35,626 bases of DNA from an uncultured bacterium (GTDB lineage: Bacteria > Verrucomicrobiota > Kiritimatiellia > RFP12 > UBA1067), in NCBI GenBank assembly GCA_902801025.1, contig CADCGZ010000066.1:1-35626 (forward strand), given 5' to 3'. The notes under the pieces are model-generated. The model saw only the letters and a list, made by a program, of their open reading frames with translations, made no database searches and was not told the origin of the DNA. The first letter of the stretch is position 1; each line of letters opens with the position of its first letter. Positions 31,894-35,626 of this stretch are shown here, one piece after another. Made by a program: the position numbers and the translations under genes.

Positions 31894-33396
31894 ATGGAAC
31901 CCAAAGTGGAAATCAACCTCACAGACATCGTCTCGTTCCTCAAGAAGCCGCGCACGGCGTTCACGAAGGCCGACATCAAGCGCTTCGTCAAGGCGAAGAA
32001 CATTCGCCACGTCAACTTCATGTACGCGGGCGGCGACGGGCGGCTCAAGACGCTCAACTTCATCATCCATTCAGACGAATACCTCGACGAGATCCTCACC
32101 TGCGGCGAGCGTGTCGACGGCTCCTCGCTCTTCTCCTACATCGAGGCGAGCTCGTCCGACCTCTACGTCATCCCGCGCTATGCGACGGCGTTCGTTGATC
32201 CGTTCGCGGAGCTCCCGACGCTCTGCCTCCTCTGCTCGTTCTTCAACAAGGACGGCGATCCGCTCGAGTCGAGCCCCGAATACACCCTCAAGAAGGCGTG
32301 CGACGCGTTCACGAAGGACACCGGGCTCGAGTTCCAGGCGATGGGCGAGCTCGAGTACTACGTGATCGCGCCCGACCCCAAGTCGTTCCCGGCGAAGGAC
32401 CAGCGCGGCTACCACGAGTCCGCGCCGTTCGCGAAGTTCGGCGAGTTCCGCCAGAAGTGCATGCTCGCGATCGCGCAGGCCGGCGGCCTCATCAAGTACG
32501 GCCACAGCGAGGTCGGCAACTTCACCGAGGACGGTCTCGTCTACGAGCAGAACGAGGTCGAGTTCCTCCCCTGCGCGGCGTCCGAGGCCGCGAACCAGCT
32601 CGTGATCGCCAAGTGGATGATCCGCAACATGGGCGCGAAGTACGGCTACGACGTGACGTTCGCCCCTAAGATCACCGTCGGCAAGGCGGGTTCCGGGCTC
32701 CACATCCACATGCGCCTCATGAAGGACGGCGCGAACCAGATGCTCAAGAACGGCCGCATCTCCGACACGGCGAAGCGCGCCATCGCCGGCATGATGAAGC
32801 TCGCGCCGTCGATCACCGCGTTCGGCAACTCCAATCCGACGAGCTACCTCCGCCTCGTCCCCCACCAGGAGGCGCCGACGAACGTGTGCTGGGGCGACCG
32901 CAACCGCTCCGTCCTCGTGCGCGTCCCGCTCGGCTGGGCGGGCAAGGCCGACATGTGCCGCAAGGCGAACCCGAACGAGACGGCCTCGAAGTACGACACC
33001 CGCCAGAAGCAGACGGTCGAGATGCGCTCGCCCGACGCCTCGGCGAACGTCTACCTCCTCATGGCCGCGCTCGCGGTCGCTTGCCGCTACGGCTTTTCGC
33101 TCAAGGACGGCGTCAAGGTCGCCGACGCGACCTACGTCAACGTCAACATCCACAAGAAGGAGAACGCGAAGCTCCTCGCCTCGCTTGCGACGCTCCCCGA
33201 CAGTTGCTGGGCCTCGGCCGATACGCTTCTCAAGCAGCGCGCCGTCTACGAGGCGAAGGGGGTGTTCTCGCCGACGATGATCGACGGCATAGTCCGCGAG
33301 CTCAAGGCGTTCGACGACCGCACGCTCCGTGCGAGTGTCACGAAGAGCGCCAAGGCGATGAAGGCGCTCGTCGAGGAATTCTTCCACTGCGGCTGA
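31894..33396 (+). CDS. glnA: Glutamine synthetase
   Basis: A 500-residue cytoplasmic enzyme that makes glutamine from glutamate, ammonia and ATP. It has the N-terminal beta-grasp region (HVNFMYAGGDGRLKTLNFI), acidic metal ligands in GELEYYVI and EQNEVEFLP, the GS signature around KITVGKAGSGLHIHM (His metal ligand), and NRSVLVRVPLG and TVEMRSPDAS in the active site. The length and insert pattern fit a GlnA type I-related form found in anaerobes, not the E. coli form; the Tyr adenylylation site was not identified. SD AAGGGAG is 4 nt from the ATG. ilvB starts 1 bp after the stop, so glutamine and branched-chain amino-acid synthesis genes seem co-transcribed. Confidence 0.93.
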   Translation: MEPKVEINLTDIVSFLKKPRTAFTKADIKRFVKAKNIRHVNFMYAGGDGRLKTLNFIIHSDEYLDEILTCGERVDGSSLFSYIEASSSDLYVIPRYATAFVDPFAELPTLCLLCSFFNKDGDPLESSPEYTLKKACDAFTKDTGLEFQAMGELEYYVIAPDPKSFPAKDQRGYHESAPFAKFGEFRQKCMLAIAQAGGLIKYGHSEVGNFTEDGLVYEQNEVEFLPCAASEAANQLVIAKWMIRNMGAKYGYDVTFAPKITVGKAGSGLHIHMRLMKDGANQMLKNGRISDTAKRAIAGMMKLAPSITAFGNSNPTSYLRLVPHQEAPTNVCWGDRNRSVLVRVPLGWAGKADMCRKANPNETASKYDTRQKQTVEMRSPDASANVYLLMAALAVACRYGFSLKDGVKVADATYVNVNIHKKENAKLLASLATLPDSCWASADTLLKQRAVYEAKGVFSPTMIDGIVRELKAFDDRTLRASVTKSAKAMKALVEEFFHCG

Positions 33397-33397
33397 T

Positions 33398-35029
33398 TTG
33401 AAGGCGAAGCACAGAACGGGGGCGCGTGCGCTCGTAGAGGCCCTTGGGAGGGTCGGGGCGGAGCTTGTCTTCGGATATCCGGGCGGCAACGTCGTCGACA
33501 TCTTCGACGAGCTTTCCCGTGCGCCGTTCAAGTTCGTCCTCGGGCGCCACGAGCAGGGCTGCGTCCACATGGCCGACGGCTACGCCCGCGCGAGCGGACG
33601 GCCCGCGGTCGTCGTGGTGACGAGCGGTCCCGGGCTCACGAACACGATTACCGGGCTCGGCGCCGCGAACATGGACGGCGTTCCGATGGTGCTCGTCTGC
33701 GGGCAGGTCCCGCTTGACCAGATCGGCACCGACGCGTTCCAGGAGGCCGATACGACGGGGCTCACCCGCGCCGTCTCGAAGCACAACTTCCTCGTCCATT
33801 CTGCGGACGAGATTCCCGAGACCGTCGCGCAGGCGTTCTACATCGCGACGCACGGCAAGCCCGGGCCTGTCGTCATCGACGTGCCGCGCGACTGCCAGCA
33901 GGCGCTTACATCCGCGGAATATCCAGAGCGCGTCGTCCTGCGGGCGTATCATCCCGAAGTCTCCGCGACGGCGTCCGAGGTGAGCCGCCTCGCGAAGCTC
34001 GTAAACGGCTCGAAGCGCCCCGTGATCCTCGCTGGCGGCGGCGTCATTGCCTCGGGCGCGTCTGAAGACGTCGCCGCGCTCGCGCACAAGGCGGGGATTC
34101 CCGTCGCCACGACCTTGATGGGCATCGGCTCGTTCGACGAGACCGATCCCCTTGCGCTTGGGCTCGTGGGGCTTCACGGCGAGTTTGCCGCGAACGCCGC
34201 GATTGCCGAGGCCGATCTCCTCCTCGCACTCGGCGTCCGGTTCAACGACCGCGTCACCGGCAGGAGCACTTCGAAGTTCGCCCGCCACGCGAAGATAGTC
34301 CATGTCGACTGCGACCCCGCCTCGATAAACAAGAACGTGACGGTCGATCTCGGCATCACGGCCGACATCAAGGAACTTCTCCTGACCGTCGACTCGCGCA
34401 TCCGCCCAGCGTCGCACGACGAATGGCTTGCGAGTATCGACGCTCGCCGTCGGCCGCGCACGGAGGGACTTAAGCCCTTGCACAAGGGCGTCATCATGCC
34501 CCAGACGGTCGTCGAGGCGGTCTACGAGTCGACGAAGGGCAAGGCGATTGTCGTGACCGACGTCGGCCAGCACCAGCTTTGGGCGGCGAAGCGCTTCAGG
34601 CATACGTGTCCGCGCCACTTCATTACCTCTGGCGGCATGGGTGCGATGGGGTTCGGGATTCCCGCTGCGATAGGCGCGGCGCTCGCGATGCCGTCCGACA
34701 AGGTTGTCGCGTTCTTGGGCGACGGCGGCGCGCAGATGACGGCAGAGGAGTTTATGGTTTGCTCCGAGCTAAAGCTCCCTGTGACTTTTATTGTCTTTTC
34801 AAATGGCTCGCTCGGGCTCGTCAGGCAGATGCAGAGGCACCAGTGCGGCGGCAACTACTTTGCGACGGACCTCCGCTCCCCTGACTTCGTGAAACTCGCG
34901 GCGGCCTACGGCATCCGCGGCGTCCGCGTCGCGGATGGTGCGAAGCTGGGACCAGCGATCGCGCGTGCGGTCAAGTCGAAGTCGCCGACGCTCGTCGAGG
35001 TCGTCGTAGACAGGGAGGCAGAGGCATGA
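33398..35029 (+). CDS. ilvB: Acetolactate synthase large subunit
   Basis: A 543-residue ThDP-dependent enzyme that condenses two pyruvates (or pyruvate and 2-oxobutyrate) in the first common step of branched-chain amino-acid synthesis. The N-terminal Pyr domain has FGYPGGNVVDIFDEL and RHEQGCVHMADGYARASG, with the catalytic Glu in RHEQG. Next come QVPLDQIGTDAFQEADTTG, the central FAD-binding-like domain (LALGVRFNDRVTGR), and the PP domain with GDGGAQMTAEEF and FSNGSLGLVRQMQ. It ends about 20 residues earlier than typical. The start is TTG 33398, just after the glnA stop; no ATG fits the N-terminal homology and the SD is poor, which suggests coupling. The stop overlaps ilvN (ATGA). Confidence 0.93.
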   Translation: MKAKHRTGARALVEALGRVGAELVFGYPGGNVVDIFDELSRAPFKFVLGRHEQGCVHMADGYARASGRPAVVVVTSGPGLTNTITGLGAANMDGVPMVLVCGQVPLDQIGTDAFQEADTTGLTRAVSKHNFLVHSADEIPETVAQAFYIATHGKPGPVVIDVPRDCQQALTSAEYPERVVLRAYHPEVSATASEVSRLAKLVNGSKRPVILAGGGVIASGASEDVAALAHKAGIPVATTLMGIGSFDETDPLALGLVGLHGEFAANAAIAEADLLLALGVRFNDRVTGRSTSKFARHAKIVHVDCDPASINKNVTVDLGITADIKELLLTVDSRIRPASHDEWLASIDARRRPRTEGLKPLHKGVIMPQTVVEAVYESTKGKAIVVTDVGQHQLWAAKRFRHTCPRHFITSGGMGAMGFGIPAAIGAALAMPSDKVVAFLGDGGAQMTAEEFMVCSELKLPVTFIVFSNGSLGLVRQMQRHQCGGNYFATDLRSPDFVKLAAAYGIRGVRVADGAKLGPAIARAVKSKSPTLVEVVVDREAEA

Positions 35030-35271
35030 AAGAGGAAATCCACCGCCTCAACTGCTATGTCGAGAACAAGCCGGGCGTCCTCGCCAGGATCGTCGGGCTT
35101 ATTTCCGGCCGCGGCTACAACATCCAGACGCTCAACGTCGGCCCGACCGAGGACGGCACCGTCTCGCGCATGAGGATCGACGTCCTCGGCTCTGCGCGCG
35201 TCGTCAATCAGATCATCCTCCAGCTCCGCAACCAGGTCAGCGTGATCGAAGTCACCTCCCGCCGGCTTTAG
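35026..35271 (+). CDS. ilvN: Acetolactate synthase small (regulatory) subunit, single ACT domain
   Basis: An 81-residue ACT-domain protein that binds the large subunit and gives valine feedback control. HRLNCYVENKPGVLARIVGLISGRGYNI is the normal first ACT strand-helix with the valine-site GxxxR/GLISGRGYN region; it ends VSVIEVTSRRL. Most bacterial IlvN/IlvH proteins have about 160 residues, with a second ACT-like half, so this is a short form like E. coli IlvN/IlvM. ATG overlaps the ilvB stop by 4 bp. There is no sign of a frameshifted continuation downstream before the next promoter. Confidence 0.9.
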   Translation: MKEEIHRLNCYVENKPGVLARIVGLISGRGYNIQTLNVGPTEDGTVSRMRIDVLGSARVVNQIILQLRNQVSVIEVTSRRL

Positions 35272-35295
35272 TTTTCCCGCCGGGGCGTCATTTGG

Positions 35296-35301
35296 TATAA
35301 T
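35296..35301 (+). promoter_or_regulatory. -10 box (extended TGG-TATAAT) of the HNH gene
   Basis: TTTGG-TATAAT ends 7 nt before ATG 35309, again predicting a leaderless transcript. It sits 24 bp after the ilvN stop. Confidence 0.65.
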
Positions 35302-35308
35302 ATCGGCT

Positions 35309-35626
35309 ATGGAGGACTGGCTTGATTTGAATCCCGATCCAGCGCATGTGCGCCGCGAGAGGGAGAAGGCGAGGGAACTGCGGAAGACCGACTGGTGGCG
35401 GGCGCTCGTTGCGAAGGGCGAATGCCACTACTGCCACAGGAAAGTCGGCGCGGAGAACCTTACGCTCGATCACGTAGTGCCGGTGTCGCGAGGCGGCCGG
35501 TCGACGCGCGGCAACTGCGTTCCCTGCTGCAAGGAGTGCAACAGCGCCAAGAAATCCTATACGCCGGCGGAGCAGGTGCTTGCACGGCTTTTCCCCGAAG
35601 GAACGGAAACGACGGAGGGGACATGA
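35309..35626 (+). CDS. HNH endonuclease family protein
   Basis: A 105-residue protein with a compact HNH/zinc fold: CHYCHRKV (first Cys pair), LTLDHVVPVSRGG (HNH catalytic His region), and GNCVPCCKECNSAKKS (Asn plus second Cys pair). An N-terminal helix (REREKARELRKTDWWRALVAKG) matches a small stand-alone HNH type common in anaerobes. Its substrate is unknown; such proteins may act in DNA repair or RNA processing. The frame closes with TGA at the last three bases, and ATGA there may start a coupled next gene outside the window. Confidence 0.9.
   Translation: MEDWLDLNPDPAHVRREREKARELRKTDWWRALVAKGECHYCHRKVGAENLTLDHVVPVSRGGRSTRGNCVPCCKECNSAKKSYTPAEQVLARLFPEGTETTEGT

Noticed and set aside
31598..32365. 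Plus-strand frame running from the GxxExxY start region into glnA
   Set aside because: Its second half is the out-of-frame reading of glnA (Ser/Arg-rich), and its first half has no domain signal, SD or codon pattern like the neighbours.
33338..34618. Long minus-strand open frames opposite ilvB, glnA and the second pilB (for example 33338-34618, 32071-33570, 19770-21101)
   Set aside because: They are long only because GC-rich codons lack stops on the opposite strand. Their translations are Arg/Asp/Val/Leu-rich without domain motifs and lie wholly under strongly supported genes.
35262..35283. CCGGC/GCCGG stem after ilvN as a terminator
   Set aside because: It is a 5-bp stem with a 12-nt loop and no following T run; not convincing.

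Overview
The window is GC-rich (about 60% or more by eye) and densely coded, mostly on the plus strand. It looks like the chromosome of a Gram-negative, probably anaerobic, glycan-degrading bacterium. The signs are Lgt, a PpiD-like periplasmic folding factor, type IV pilus ATPases, rubrerythrin and large secreted glycosidases of GH106 and a GH2-like type. The mix most resembles gut or rumen Kiritimatiellota/Lentisphaerota (PVC group). That placement is from memory of such genomes; no search was run.

Layout. 1-2334: an intrinsic terminator, an XRE-cupin regulator and an overlapping-type pair with an AMP-forming acyl-CoA synthetase. 2382-13164: a carbohydrate-utilisation block with two paralogous very large GH2-like secreted enzymes on either side of a GH106 rhamnosidase-like enzyme, plus a 357-bp gene graveyard at 8845-9201. 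13185-16968: rubrerythrin, then a polyamine operon (Arg/Orn/Lys decarboxylase, SpeE, SpeB). 16975-22193: pilB-pilT-pilB motor ATPases, a small membrane protein and a DUF192 protein. 22190-24762: an FHS-type sugar permease and a disrupted galactokinase. 24774-28653: FecR-like protein, PpiD-like protein, dUTPase and peptide deformylase. 28684-30971: a bidirectional terminator, a minus-strand basic-tailed CBM48 protein, then divergently FtsB-like, HELTH membrane protein and Lgt. 30972-31893: a low-coding island with a minus-strand GxxExxY gene. 31862-35626: glnA, ilvB, ilvN and an HNH endonuclease.

Three patterns stand out. First, promoters with a GGTATAAT-like -10 box sit only 6-9 nt before the start codon of at least seven genes, which suggests widespread leaderless mRNAs. 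Genes with longer leaders (rubrerythrin, sugar permease, glnA) do have Shine-Dalgarno sites. Second, several conserved genes carry small precise losses: about 25 codons in the acyl-CoA synthetase, about 47 bp in galactokinase, and the rubrerythrin/decarboxylase junction. These are either real lesions or a systematic assembly artefact, and they should be checked before metabolic conclusions are drawn. Third, several unrelated short-period repeat families (8-mer, 7-mer, and a roughly 9-mer inverted pair) sit exactly in operon-internal gaps.

No tRNA, rRNA, CRISPR array, insertion sequence or phage gene was recognised.
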